NCBI RefSeq assembly: GCF_035046485.1
Contig: NC_085136.1
Coordinates: 222,894,853-222,958,852, forward strand
Direction of reading: 5' to 3'
From: Aedes albopictus
Taxonomy: Eukaryota; Arthropoda; Insecta; Diptera; Culicidae
DNA length: 64,000 nucleotides
Shown here: piece by piece, positions 22,780 to 35,010 of the stretch
Layout of the letters: the number at the start of each line of letters is the position of its first letter
How positions within the stretch are numbered: the stretch's first letter is position 1
Made by a program: the position numbers and the translations under genes
The notes under the pieces: model-generated
Told to the model about the DNA's origin: nothing
What the model saw: the letters and a program-made list of their open reading frames with translations, nothing else
Database searches by the model: none

Positions 22780-25700
22780 TCCAAACTGAACTGCGAAGTG
22801 CTGCTGGATGACCTGGCGTTCGAGGTGCGATGGGCCGTCGCCGGCGAGAGCATCGTCATCCAACTGGTAGCCAAATTAGGTGAGTAGTTACTTTTTACTG
22901 TTCCCTTTGGTTCTCGGACATTGATTATACGCGGTGTGGGAAAAAATGACCCCTGATCAAACAGCGATCAACAGGTGCAGCGTAATTGACCGAGTTACGG
23001 TTCCCGTAACGGGTATCTAAGTGGGAAATCTAGACCTTTCGCCAACCAACCGCGTTTCATGTCAACTTGACGCGTTGAACTCAAGCTCCCACGCAGCCAG
23101 CGCCTGCCAAAGGTCACTGGGTCAGTAGTAGCGGTGAGAAACGAGTGCGAGAAAGTGACGGTATCACGTAATCGGGATTGCGGGCGCGAGTCAGGCACGT
23201 CAAAACGATGTCATTCTTCTCCCATTAAAGTGCCGCGAGTCGCAGTGCAAATTTATTGCCCCCGCTGGCCGATCACTCACTCTGTGTGAGCCCGTCGTAG
23301 TCATTAAACTGCCGTATGCACTCTGGTGGCCTGTATTCAGCCAGTCGGGGAGAAAAAAAAGATTGTCGAGGGGTACGCGCATAACGACATTGTAATTAAA
23401 GTCCGTTGACTCCATTCGGCGAGGTTATCTAATTGTTACTCAACAGCTGCGGCTCATTACTAACTGGTTCTCATTCTTCCTTTTTCCACTTACTGATGAA
23501 CAGAGGATGGAGAGTACATGTCGTTCGGCGTGTCTCCGGATCATTCCCGAAGCGTGATGGTGGGGGCTGATGTGGCAGTCGTGTGGGTTGACAAGGCTAC
23601 CGGAAAGGGATACGCTCAAGACTACTACCTGGATGCCAAGTCCCAGTGCTCCGGAGCCCGTGGAAGCTGTCCGGATACAAGGATCAACGAGAACAGTAGC
23701 TCAATACGCCTTTTGAACGCTGCTATGGTGAATGGTTACTCGATCGTAACCTATCAGCGACCTTTGAGAGCTTCAGATCATCTAGATCTTCCAATTTTCA
23801 CCAACGGTTCGCAAGCAATAGTTTGGGCCATCGGACCGCTGAATCAACGGTATGAGGTGTCATTCCATTCGCAGTACCTAAAGGATACCAAACAAGTGGA
23901 CTTTGGTCGCCAACCCTACTGGAACTGTCCTACACCGGAATCGGACCAACAGAAGCAACACGAGAGCCCGCAGAAACTGCAAAGTCTGGAGCCGAATCGT
24001 CGAGTGGATTCCATGAAACGACCGAACGCACCAGCAACTGCTCGTCCGCCGGCAAAGGCTGGTGCCTGGGAGATTCCTCCAATTCAGTGCTACGAACCCG
24101 AGGATGGGGTATTCTATGCCCAAGTTGGTCCTACCGGAGGCAAGCAAGGGTACCCAGCGATCACCGGTGAGTTAGTCAGATTGTTGTGTATGAATGCGTT
24201 TTAAAATGTATGATCATTTCAGGACATGTCGGTTGGGGAATCTCGTGGTACATAAATGGACTTTTGATTCCGGAGATTAACGTAGTTCGTGGTAAAACGT
24301 ACACTTTTGTGACCGAAGGAGGAGACGATTCGGAAACTCCTGCCAAGTATCACCCATTCTACATCACTGACGATCCTGTTGGAGGCTATGAACATCAGGA
24401 TGAGGAAGCTAGAAAGGTAACGTTACGCTTCAACCTTATTTAATACAGATTTTGCACCTTTTCAATGCCCTGCATTATAAAGAGGAAGAGCTATTCAGTG
24501 ACGGTCGGGATATTCATGACTACCGGAGAGAGCGAAAGGTAGTCTCAGAACGATCTGAAGTCTCAGAGAAAATTTCACTTTTCGGAGAGATTTCAAAAAA
24601 GGCTCCATGGCAAAAAGAGATTTAAAAAAGGCTCCATGGGAGATCCTATGAGGTTTTGGGGGGTTACGAGTGTCAACGCAGTCTCTGGGGGTTTTAGGGG
24701 GTCGCAAGAGGATTCATAGAAGTTTCTACGGGGTTCCATGCGACATCAGGGGGCCTCAAGGGCATTTAAGGAGCTCGCAAGAGAATTCGGGGGCGTGTTA
24801 GGGGTCTTCAGGAAGTTTCAAGGGTTCTATCTGAGGAAATTTCAGTGGGTTTCCAAGAGATATTTAGGGGCTCTCAGGAGGATTCATTGGGTTTCAGGGA
24901 CGTTTGAAGGGGTTTCAGTAGCGTTTCAGGGGGTATCAAGAGGATTCAGAGGCACTTTTGGGAGTTTCCATGGATTTTGTATGGCTCTGAGAGGAATGTC
25001 TTAATGAATTTCAGAGAGTTTTCATTTGCGTTTCAGGAAATATCAGTAGAGTTATAGGAGTCTTATTAACGTTTCAGAGGATATCATGGAGTTTCAGGAG
25101 ACAAAACAGACATGTGATAATGTAAGCCTTAAAAGTTGGTATCAGTAAACTGCGCGCCCAATGGTAATAAAACAAAATGACCACAATAGTAAAGAAATTA
25201 GCTTCAATTCGATGAAAAACCAGGTCATACTAATCCAGAGCCATGTAGTTTAACATACCAGATGAAATAAACACATATACGATGATTGTAGAGAAAATTT
25301 AAAAAAAAAAAATGATTTATCAGATTTGAAATTTAGCGACCTGTGTACTTTTCAGTGGATTGAAAATTTTGATGATCTTCAGTTTCAGGCGCCGTCTTGT
25401 AAAAGTTTGTGACCAAAAAATCAGGAAATTCGCCTGTAAGAGATCATGGAACGTTGAAATATAGATTGGTTAACGTCAAATGGACGAAAATGAGGTTTGA
25501 AGTTGAAAAACACGTTCGCATTTTTTACTGTAGAGGTGTCTCAGTATCCAGAGGTTTCATTGAACTTCAGAGGATGAGGATCACAAGAGAATTCAGGGGA
25601 GCTTCGAAGGCGTTTCAAAGGTTTTCAGGGGCGTCTTAGGGGATCTCAGAAGGATCTCAGAAGGATTCAGGGACACCAAAGACGGCTTCAAGAGATAACA

Positions 25701-28700
25701 GAGACGTTCCAATGGAATCTCAGGGGCGTTTTAAGGGACTTCACAGTCGTTTTAGGGGATATCAGGCATCACAGTTGTTTCAGAAGGTTTCCGGGCTCTC
25801 AGGAGCTCTGGGCTCAGGGACTTAGGCTAATTCTATACTTAATTCTGAGTAGGATCCAGGTTATATTCAGTTTATTAGAAGACTTTCGGGAGTTTCATGG
25901 GAGTCATAGATCATAGGGGGTCATAGATCACGCCCAAAGTTTTAGGAGGTCTCAAAGGCATTTTAGAGGACCTTATAGTCGTTTTAGAGGATATCAGGAA
26001 TCACATTCGTTTCAGAAGATTTTCGGAGTTTTCATGGGACTTCAGGGGGTTTCAAGAGGATTCAGGAGACCTTCAAGGGCGTTTCAATGGGTTTCAGGGG
26101 CGTCTCAGGGGATCTCAATAGAATTCAGGTGCATCTTAGGAGACTTCAGAGGATATCAGAGCTGTTTGAAGTCTCAGAGGATCTCAAGAGGATTCACGGG
26201 CATCATATAAGACATCATAGGCGTTTCAGGGGAGTCTTGTGGGCATTTGAGGTCTTTAAGGGCGTCTCTGGGAGTCTGTGGAAGGCTTAGGACATTCTTT
26301 GGGAGCTTCATGTTATAACAGGGACGTTTTAGAGGATCTCAAGGGCGTTTTAGGGACGGGACCCCCTAAACCGCTACTGATGATCCCCTAGATGCCTCTG
26401 AATCTCGGGAATCACAGTTGTTTCAGAAGATTGCATGGGGTTGTATGGGACTTCAGGGGGGGGGGTTCATGATGATTTAGGGGAGCTTTATGGGTTTTCA
26501 TGAGTTTTCGGAGGCATCTCAAGGAGTCTCAGGAGGTTGCAGCGGCATCTTAGGGGGCTTGTATGGAGTTTAGGAGGCATCTCAGAGTGTTGTAGGAGGA
26601 ATTAGGGGAATTTCGAGGGGTCTCTGGAGTAGTTTAAGTTTCAAAACTGCTTCGGAAGGTTTCAGGAGTTTTTAAAGAGCTTTCGAGAGTTTCAGGTGCG
26701 GCCCTGGACTCCCTGAGCCCCTGCGAAACGCCCTTTAAACTTCTTGTAACACATTGAAAAGGACTAAAGGGCTTGAAACCACCTTAAGCTCTATTGAATT
26801 CCCTTAGAGTCTCTCAAAACACCTTTGAAACTCCCTGGAACCCTCTCCTATTAGGGGAGCCTCTCCCCAGTAAATCTCAAACCTTCAAAAGCAAAACCAT
26901 TTCTTGAGAAAATAGTTGACTCTTTCAAGCACTGACTTGATTTGTGTTCAAAACTTCCTATTTTTTACCCGTTTTAGTTCATCATTTTTGCCTTTCTCGT
27001 TCACCTTATATATATGTGTGTACTTATATAAGTTGTAAGTCATCTAATAAGAGACGAACCAGCCAAGGGCTGAAAGTCTCTTTAATAAAGACAAATCAAA
27101 ATCATCCAATAATCAATTTCTTTTTCAGAACATCCGCATCTTTGCCGGAGTCCATCAGAATCGCAATGGTAAATTGGTGCCAACTGGTGTCGGTCGTATC
27201 TGTAACTGGACCCCGAACCCTGATGGCCCACCAGCTGATTCGTATCCATCGTTTGGAGCTTACCAGAGAAGTCTCACCTTGAAATGTGACCCCGGTGAGC
27301 CTGGAATCATTACCTGGACGCCTGACGCAGATACACCGGACACCGTCTACTATCAGTGCTTCACCCATCGCTACCTGGGATGGCGTATCAATGTTCATGA
27401 TGCGTGTGATGTAGCTGCCCCGAGTGAAATCGACGAGGTGTACGTTGACCCAAACGAAGAAGGAATAAACGCCGAACCATCCATCAGACACGAATCCAAA
27501 TTGCTTCCGTCGGACACATTCCTGGAACAGCATGAGAACTTCGTTCAGAAGAACGATAAGGATTTGATCAAAAATCATAAGATGACTCCTGATCAATCAA
27601 CGGAAACCTTGAAGCTGGATCTGGAAAATGATCCAGAAATGTCCAAAATCATCGAAGAAGGTATTCGAGCTGCTGAAGATCTTGAAGAGAAATTGAAGAG
27701 CAATCAAACCTACGGAAACTTCACATCCAATGATCACACACCGCTATCTCTGGCGGAAGCCATGCACCATGGGAAGCCAATTTTGAGCTCTTCTGGTCTA
27801 CCGGTCTATCTCCGTCCTCCAAACAGTGGTCCGATGTTCCGACCTGTAAAACTACCGATGAGGCGACCAATCGCCGTAGAAAGACGTCCAATCAATGGAC
27901 GCCCGTCACGCCCCTACAACATTCCACAACCTTCCATGATCATCAGTCACTACCAGAAACCGGTCAGCCCTCTGATGCGACCATTCATGCCCAAAAGCAA
28001 GATCCCTATGAAAGCCATCGCACCAATTCTACTCCTCGGGGAACCAACCGAAATTAAGCCGTTCCGCAAAGTACCACCACCACCACCTCCACCTCCGCAA
28101 TCTCTGGTTCATCAACCAATGGAAATGATGCTAGTGAAACCTATGAAAACTGTGCCCTACATGGTGCCCGACGTATCCCCACATCTTACCATGAGTCTCA
28201 AAAAGATCGAACCAGCTCCGATCACACTCCCCATCCGTCTGACCAAGCGACCGGTCATGGTTGAACCTCAGAACGTGAAACCCATCTTCAAAGCTCCGTA
28301 TGACATCCATGAGAACAGAACCCCCGTTGAAACACAGTCCAGCATTGGTTTTGAACCAAGCTCTGTAGTTGTGGAAAGTGGGTTTAAGCCAATCTACCGT
28401 CGCAATGGTATGATGAATGCAGAGTACGATGACCAACTACGCCATCATGGAGATATGATTCAACGTCGACAGGACTACGACATTGATGAAGCGATTGAGA
28501 GTGATGCCCTGATGATCGGCAGTGGTGAGCCACAGCGACAGGCCTTCGAACCGATGTTCATTCCGTCGCCTCTGGACAGTATGGCTATGGCACATAAATC
28601 AACCGAAGTTGCTGATCGCAAGGACGGCGTTGAACGATTAACTGGTGACCTGAAGGAAATGAAAGTCGAGGAAGGAGAGGATAAGATGGCAATGCCTGAC

Positions 28701-29285
28701 GACCGAGTAGATTCGTACTACCTTCCACCAGATACACAGAACGTTGTTAAAGTCTACCCGGAAGGTTCCGTTGTTTCTTACGACGGTAAAGCCGTACTTG
28801 ATGTATCTTTGTTGAACTCTCCCAGCAATGTCCGACACGAAGCTGTCAAATCCGTCTCCAAAACTGAACAGTTCATCCGAGATACTCCTCAGTTTGGACC
28901 ATTCCGTGGAGAAATCCCTCCCATCTCTGATTACGTTGCACCAGACTCGCATCCAATCTACGGACTTCGTGGATCAAATTCAGTGCAACCGCCAGTTTCT
29001 GAGTACGCCAACCCGCTAGTTCCCGGTGGTATCAATGCACATGATAACAAAGATCTCAGTGTAAAGCCCATCTCCACAAAACTATCGATTATCAAGCCAG
29101 TCGAAGAACAGCCGGAAGAATCCCGAAAAAAGCGAGAAGCTCACCATCATCCGGACCACCACGGAGACAGCCATGATGACGGCTGGGAAGAACAGCGCAA
29201 GGGTGCCAGTAGTGCGTCAACCGCTATGACTGCAACACTTTCTTTCGTGCTCTCTACGCTGGTGCTTCTCCGAAGAGCGTTGTAA
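22780..29285 (+). CDS. Skeletor: Skeletor / Knickkopf-family DOMON protein, last four exons
   Basis: Exons 22780-22879, 23504-24166, 24223-24416 and 27129-29285 join in phase with GT-AG borders (lengths 100, 663, 194 and 2157; about 1,037 residues, N-terminus missing). Exons 1-2 encode a DOMON domain (LAFEVRWAVAG through SQAIVWAIGP). Exons 3-4 encode the family's cupredoxin-like region (GHVGWGISWYINGLLIPE, YHPFYITDDPVGGYEH, YYQCFTHRYLGW). A long Pro/Met-rich linker with eight prolines follows, then a His-rich stretch and a 17-residue hydrophobic end that looks like a GPI-anchor signal. DM13 domains, normally N-terminal, are not in the window. Family members act in cuticle organisation (Knickkopf) or are linked to the spindle matrix (fly Skeletor). 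I favour Skeletor over Knickkopf because the DPVGGYEH and VPTGVGRICNW segments fit it best, from memory of the family. Confidence 0.88.
22880..23503 (+). other. Skeletor intron, 624 bp
   Basis: Starts GTGAGT and ends GAACAG. There are no genes or recognisable repeats inside. Confidence 0.85.
24417..27128 (+). other. Skeletor intron, 2,712 bp
   Basis: Starts GTAACG and ends TTTTTCAG. Most of it is the degenerate TTTCAGGGG array (separate entry). 25100-25400 and 26860-27110 are ordinary AT-rich sequence. Confidence 0.85.
24560..26740 (+). repeat. Degenerate TTTCAGGGG intronic array
   Basis: Hundreds of imperfect units of the type TTTCAGGGGCGTTT or GATCTCAGAGGATT, about 12-30 bp apart, G-rich and C-poor on the sense strand. 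It is broken by normal sequence at about 25100-25510. Many units read as a splice-acceptor consensus (pyrimidines + CAG/G). ORFs inside are repeat artefacts. Confidence 0.75.
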
Positions 29286-29357
29286 ACTCCCACCAACATA
29301 ACGCTCAGTGCCTCCTTGCTGAATACTTTGTTTTGGGTTAAGTATTGTTAGTTAAGT

Positions 29358-29363
29358 TTTATT
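29358..29363 (-). terminator. FANK1-like gene poly(A) signal (AATAAA on minus)
   Basis: TTTATT on + reads AATAAA on minus, 105 bp downstream of the FANK1-like stop. It lies inside the Skeletor 3' UTR. Confidence 0.6.
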
Positions 29364-29438
29364 TAAATCGAACACACTTGAGAGAAAGTGAACTACAAAA
29401 TTGTGCTAGAAATTTTACACACACAATCTGTAAATAAC

Positions 29439-29444
29439 AATAAA
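29439..29444 (+). terminator. Skeletor poly(A) signal AATAAA
   Basis: AATAAA 154 bp after the stop codon. Cleavage would fall at about 29455-29470, at the stop codon of the convergent FANK1-like gene. Confidence 0.7.
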
Positions 29445-29467
29445 GATGCCGTTCGATGGCGTTCTCC

Positions 29468-30447
29468 TTAAATCTTAAGTCTTCGCTTAATTAGGTTGAT
29501 GACCTCCTGCTGATCCATCAATCGCGCGTAATCCAGAGGCATCAGCCGGTTCTTGTCTCGAATTTTCAGCCGGCACTTCCTCTCCAGCAGATACTTGACG
29601 ATCTCGGTGCTGGTATGCATGTAGATCGCTCGAAAGATCAACGTCCAGCTGCAACGATCTCGTGACTCCGTGCTTCCTCCGTGTGTCAGGACGAACCTTA
29701 ACGTGTGCAGATCATTCGTATCGATCGCATAATGCCCAGCCGTCATTCCGATGCAGTTCCCAGCGTTTATATCCGCTCCATGCTCTAGCAAATGACGAGC
29801 GATTTTGATGTTCTTGTTGTAGATGGCGAGCTAGAAGAAAAACAAACATCATTCTAGGCTTGAACCACTCACAACCAACTCACATGCAACGGCGTCTCCC
29901 AATTGCTCGGCACTCCAAGATTCACATTCGCCCCGTACTCCAGCAGCAGATCAATCACTTCCAGGTTATTATTCCGCACTGCTTGGTACAAAAACGTCTC
30001 TCCGTTAACCGGAACGTTCACCAGTTCCGGTTTTATGCTCAAAAGCTTCCGAATCAGCGCCGGTTGATTCTTTTTCACCGCTCGAAATATCGCCATCGTC
30101 GACGGGACATCCGGCAGAGTGAATGATTTGAAAATCTCCGACTTCCTCACGTAGACGAAACGCTCGTCCTCCTCGTTCTGCTTCAGTGCGTTGATCCGAA
30201 ACGAGTAGCACAGGTTCTGCTCCAGGTTGCGAACCGTAACGGACCAAGCCGTTCCCCAGTGCACCACTTCCCACTGGTTACGCTTGCAACTGTAGCACTT
30301 TTCCACTTTGAACAGATCAAACGGTGCTTCCAGCGGTTCCGAAAAGTCCCACCGCAGTCCGATCGTTGAAGTCGTCTGCTTTGTGAGGTAGACCAGAAAT
30401 CCATCGTCCGAGTGGATAAGTTTCTCCTGTGGTGCAGTGGCGGGCAT
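29468..30447 (-). CDS. FANK1: FANK1-like protein: fibronectin type III + ankyrin repeats
   Basis: Two exons on minus, 30447-29884 (564 bp) and 29830-29468 (363 bp), with a 53-bp intron (GTGAGT...TTCTAG) and phase 0 join; 308 residues. Residues about 8-105 form a fibronectin type III domain (IGLRWDF, NLCYSFRINAL). From about 107 to the end run five to six ankyrin repeats (AVRNNNLEVIDLLLEYGANVN, LAIYNKNIKIARHLLEHGADIN). This order and a length near 310-345 residues match FANK1, a testis-enriched ankyrin protein in vertebrates; the mosquito function is unknown to me. The ATG at 30447 was chosen because it starts the FN3-containing frame. The gene converges on Skeletor, and the two 3' UTRs overlap. 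Confidence 0.85.
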
Positions 30448-31920
30448 TTTAGCTTCACTTACACGGGTTTTGAGTATTGATTAAGCCGTAATGCCAACTG
30501 GTTCCACACAAGCGTGGCCATGCGGTGTCGTTTGGCGCGTAGTAACGGTTGGATCGATTGCATTGTAAGGCGCATGCGCATCCAATCGATGAAAAGCTTT
30601 TGAGAAGTAAAGCTTCCACCGCAGCGCAGCCTTACGGAAATGAGGTGAATCAATGCGAAACTTTCAGTAACATAGACACAGATAGAGCATCTGTTGGGAT
30701 AATTTCATGTGTTTGAATGTGTGAATGATGGACATTCTAACCAACATTCATCAAATAGGTACCTACCTACACAAAATCAGGCTTGAACCAAAATGTGGTG
30801 TTCGGCGAGGTTTTTCGTTTTTACATAGAGGCCCTGCATATTGAACTCTATTACATCCAAAATAGTGGTTGGATTTTTCAAAAGTATCATCTCAATCATT
30901 TCTCAACTGATTTCAAATATGTTGGCCTCAGTGTATCGGAAACTAATCTACAACCCAAGAAAAAAAAATGGATGCGTTTAAGAAACACGTAGGGAAGTGG
31001 AACCATCTCGGCAAGGCTCCTATTTTGGGCACTTTTCTGCTATACCTCAGCCAATTTTGAACCAATTGACACAATTTTGGAACGGTGAGATACGTATAGT
31101 GTCTAGCCATGTACAAAATTTCAAGTCAATTGGATTGGAATTGACTGAGTTGTGAAAAGTGTCCAAAATACCGGTCACTGCCGGAGTAGCTTAAGAATGG
31201 CATTCTAAGCTAATTAATTTATACGTTGAATCGCTATTTTAATAAAACTTATTATCACTTATCTAAAATCTATTATTCCACAAAAGCCTAGTGTTTGAAT
31301 GGCAAACTAATTAGGCCTCGTGAAATGCAGAGAAAATGATCTCTGTTCTACCACCCATGCAAAGTTGGTCTATTGACTGCGTAAGAGTTTCTGCAGCTAA
31401 TACAAACTCTTCTGTTAAGCTATTGCCAATTTGTTCAACAACAAGCTTTACTCAAGCTGCTATATCATTTTCTTATGACTATTTACAGGGGATAGACAAA
31501 ATGATCGGGGCAGGCAAAATTTTCACTTTTCAATAAATGGTCAACTAGCTGTAACTTTTCGAAAAGTGCCTAAAATATTTTCATATTTTTACTGAGAGTT
31601 CAACTAATTGTCTATCAACGGTCTAAATTTGGGAACGATCGGGCTGTTCTTCAGGAAGTTAGAAATATTCTAGATAAAGGCATAATTATCCAATAGTTAA
31701 CTCTGGACCATTATTTTTTCGGATTCAATTATTTAACTGAATGCAATGACATTTTGAGCGTTTTTGATTTGGCATTTTGGAAAAGCATTGAATGACAAAC
31801 GTTTTTTAATTATAATGGCAGCATTTCATTTCACCGGAGCCATAAAACAACTCAAGTTTCTGGCATCACATGTAAAAAGGGTCAAAGTACTTTTTGTAAA
31901 CAAATGTGTTTCTGTCGCTG
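30448..31920. other. Upstream of the FANK1-like gene; no gene seen
   Basis: The promoter of the FANK1-like gene should lie in the first few hundred bases, but I see no clear core element. 31000-31190 and 31490-31700 look like old repeat sequence without definable ends. Confidence 0.4.
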
Positions 31921-32021
31921 TACACGCTCGTTAAAAACTACTCTAAAGTGAGTAGAATTCGACTCACTTTGGTAAAAAGTGGAACTGCTCAAAAAAATTT
32001 TTTTTTTTTTTTTTTTATTAA

Positions 32022-33478
32022 CCTTCCTTAGTCCCTAAAAAAAAGTTACAAATAAGACCCTGGGGTCATTTTTGACCCCAAACTTTGAACGGCTCTCAAA
32101 AATCAGTGGCTGGGCCGATTTTGATTTTCTTTGGCCCAAATGAAAGCCACACATGTCTAGTTTTCAAAACCCCCGGAGAGTTCCGGATTTGGTCACTGTG
32201 GCCACCAGGAACCTGCTTCAACTGGAAAATGCCGCTTTAGAGACCCTAACTTTGGCAAGCTATAACTTTGCAACCGAACAAGTAATCAGGACCGTTCAAG
32301 AATCGTTGGAAAGGTATTCACGTGGACTTTGATTAAAGACATTAATATTGACTAATTCTTAAGAACCGGTTCCGGAAATCCCGAACATCCGGAAAGTAAT
32401 GTTTTTCACGATAATGTGCTAGAAAGCGCATTCATATTATTTACAGGATAGAAGTTTTTGCATCAAACTTCTTTAGGCCATAATACAATCTGTCGAGAAC
32501 TATTTCTGCATGTTTCTGGTTATGTCCCGTCCTTCTGGAACCGGTTCCAGGGATCCCACAAGATGGCCAACGAGTTGACTGTAACGAAATTGAACGGTTT
32601 TCCGCGCCCAACACATCTGCGTTGGTTAACTCATGATGAAATCTCAATAATTTGACATGCTCCATATTGTTGTGATATGTAAAAATATTGTTGGACATTG
32701 TGGTCTTATGTGGCCACCGGAGTGACCACCGGAGAAACCCGTATTGAGGGACTTCCATGTTTTTGCAACAAAGATAGGCATTTGACGGCTCTAACTTCAT
32801 GATTTTTCATGGCCATGTGGCTTCTGGCATTAAATAGAAGAATTGACCATTCTGGTCTGTTTTGGCCACCGGAGTGACCACCGGAGAAACCCATATTGAG
32901 GGACTTCCATGTTTTTGCAACAAAGATAGGCATTCGACGGCTCTAACTTCATGATTTTTCATGGCCATGTGGCTTCTGGCATTAAATAGAAGAATTGACC
33001 ATTCTGGTCTGTTTTGTCCACCGGAGTGACCACCGGAGAAATCCGTATTGAGGGAGTTTCATGTTTTTGCAACAAAGATGGCCATTCGACGGTTCTAACT
33101 TCATGATTTTTCATGGCTATGTGGGTTCTGGCATTGAAAAGAAGAATTAACCATTCTGGTCTGTTTTGGCCACCGGAGTGACCATCGGAGAAACCCGTAT
33201 TGAGGGACTTCTAAGTTTTTGCAACAAAGATGGGCATTCGACGACTCTAACTTCATGTTTTTTCATGGCCATGTGGCTTCTGGCATTAAATAGAAGAATT
33301 GACCATTCTGGTCTGTTTTGGCTACCGGAGTGACCACCGGAGAAATCCGTATTGAGGGAGTTTCATGTTTTTGCAACAAAGATGGGCATTCGACGGCTCT
33401 AACTTCATGATTTTTCATGGCCATGTGGCTTCTGGCATTAAAAAGAAGAATAATTCAATTATTGACCATTCTGGTCCG
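32022..33478 (+). repeat. Left inverted arm of the foldback element
   Basis: The outer half is unique sequence shared with the right arm (TTTGACCCCAAACTTTGAAC, GGAACCGGTTCC-type palindromes). The inner part is the 152-bp tandem array. The 119-codon minus ORF at 32800-32441 is a repeat shadow, not a supported gene. Confidence 0.85.
32709..33478 (+). repeat. 152-bp tandem array, five units (left arm)
   Basis: The landmark GGAGAAACCC/GGAGAAATCC recurs at 32731, 32883, 33035, 33187 and 33339, exactly 152 bp apart. A matching inverted array of about five units sits at 35773-36400 (landmark spacings 152 and 167 in the outer units). Confidence 0.95.
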
Positions 33479-33498
33479 TTTTGGCACTGGCTCGGTCC

Positions 33499-33499
<1 letters not shown>

Positions 33500-33529
<30 letters not shown>

Positions 33530-33532
33530 TGT
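33500..33532 (+). repeat. (GAC)n microsatellite
   Basis: About nine CGA/GAC units followed by GATGATGA, inside the foldback element. It gives a poly-Arg/Asp reading in the local ORFs, which are not genes. Confidence 0.9.
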
Positions 33533-34059
33533 GATGATGAAGAATAAATTAACGACAGTTTGGTTTGGGGGAGACCACGCCAAGTAGTTGGAACGAAACG
33601 AGTATAATGATCGAGCATATGATGATGAGGATCAACAACGGGGCGCAAGAAATTTTTTAGGGGTTACCAATCGTGATGTTGTCAGAGGCGAAGCTGGATG
33701 TTCATCATACGTTATTTATTTACCGGCGCAAATATTGTGTATACGACAGTTGTGGAAATTTTACTATACTGTTGTTGAAAGCTTTATTGAATTAGGGCTC
33801 TGATTCATTTGACGGACTTTGTGGTTTAATGTTTAATTTTCCTGATTACTCCTGGGCACTGGGTTTTATCCCTGGCCCTGGCCAGTCTCTTTCGACGTAT
33901 TTTATAACTTTGTATATACAGTCGAGACTCTTATAAGATCACAGGTCGGGGGGCGCAATAGGAATCCGCTTAATAGGAGACTAAAGGCTTATGGGTTTTC
34001 GGCCTTTTGGGGGTATGGCCTATTATCTCGGGTGTGTTAAGAGTTAGCGCAATACTTTC

Positions 34060-35010
34060 TTCGGCAAAGTTTTAGGGCTTGATAAGATCTACCATTTAGA
34101 ATATTGGTTCATAGGATTAGTTGGCAACTTGGCCGCTAGAGGGTCCATCAACAGTTTGATGGTAAATTGCACTACAGAAACCATATCAGGTTGTCAAGCA
34201 AACGTTACGATATGCGACAGCTCAAGACCCTGATAATTTGGAAGGATAGTGTCTTCGGAAAAGTTGTTGGGTACGCCAATAACTTACTGACGATGAGTTG
34301 CGAAGTTCAAAATTCCTCCACTGGGCGGCGCTAGTGAATATGCAAATTTTAGAAATTTCATAGCTTAAAATCCTGATAACTTACGAAGTTGGTGTCTTCA
34401 GCAAAGTTGATCAGCATGACATAAACTTACATAAAAATAAACACTTGTTTCGCAATTCTGCCACTAGGCGGCGCTAGTGAACATGTAAATTTTAGAAAAC
34501 TCATAGCTCAGAATCCTGATAACTTAGAAAGATGGTGTCTTCGGCAAAGTTGATCAGTATGACATAAACTTGCATAAAAATAAACATTTGTTTCAAAATT
34601 CTGCCACTAGGCGGCCTTTACCGGTTTTTTTTCGACTTTTTTTTGAAGTTTTTCGGCTCAGCAAAACTAGTGTCGCTCCCCCCGATAACTAAGAAAGTTG
34701 GTGTCTTCAGCAAAATTGACCAGTATGACATAGACTTACATAAAAGGGAAACCTTGTTTCGAAATTCTGCCATTAGGTGGCGCTAGTGAACTTGCAAATT
34801 TTAGAAATTGTATAGCTCAGAATCCTAATAACTTAGGAAGATGGTGTCTTCGGCAAAGTTGATCAGTATGACATAGACTTGCACAAAATGGGACACTTGT
34901 GTCAGAATTCTGCCTCTACGTGGCACCAGTAAACACGCAAATTTTAAAAATCTCATAGCACAGAATTCTGCAATCTTGGAGAAACTGTATTCTTCATTGA
35001 TGAGATAGTT
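34060..35010 (+). repeat. About 143-bp tandem repeats in the foldback centre
   Basis: The landmark GTCTTCGGCAAAG / GTCTTCAGCAAAG recurs at 34251, 34393, 34536, 34702 and 34845 (142, 143, 166 and 143 bp apart), with the companion motif CTGCCACTAGGCGGCGCTAG. Units are diverged. The flanking centre sequence (33540-34050, 35010-35770) shows no gene. Confidence 0.85.

Noticed and set aside
24167..24204. Continuation of the Skeletor exon to a stop at 24204
   Set aside because: It is read-through into the 56-bp intron; the GTGAGT donor at 24167 joins in phase to 24223.
32441..32800. 119-codon ORF present in both foldback arms
   Set aside because: Conserved only because the arms are inverted copies. 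It crosses repeat units and resembles no protein family.
32709..33478. CRISPR-like array
   Set aside because: Regular 152-bp spacing, but the whole unit is conserved with no variable spacers; it is a tandem repeat inside a eukaryotic transposon.
33415..33648. Arg-rich ORF (poly-Arg)
   Set aside because: Caused by the GAC microsatellite.
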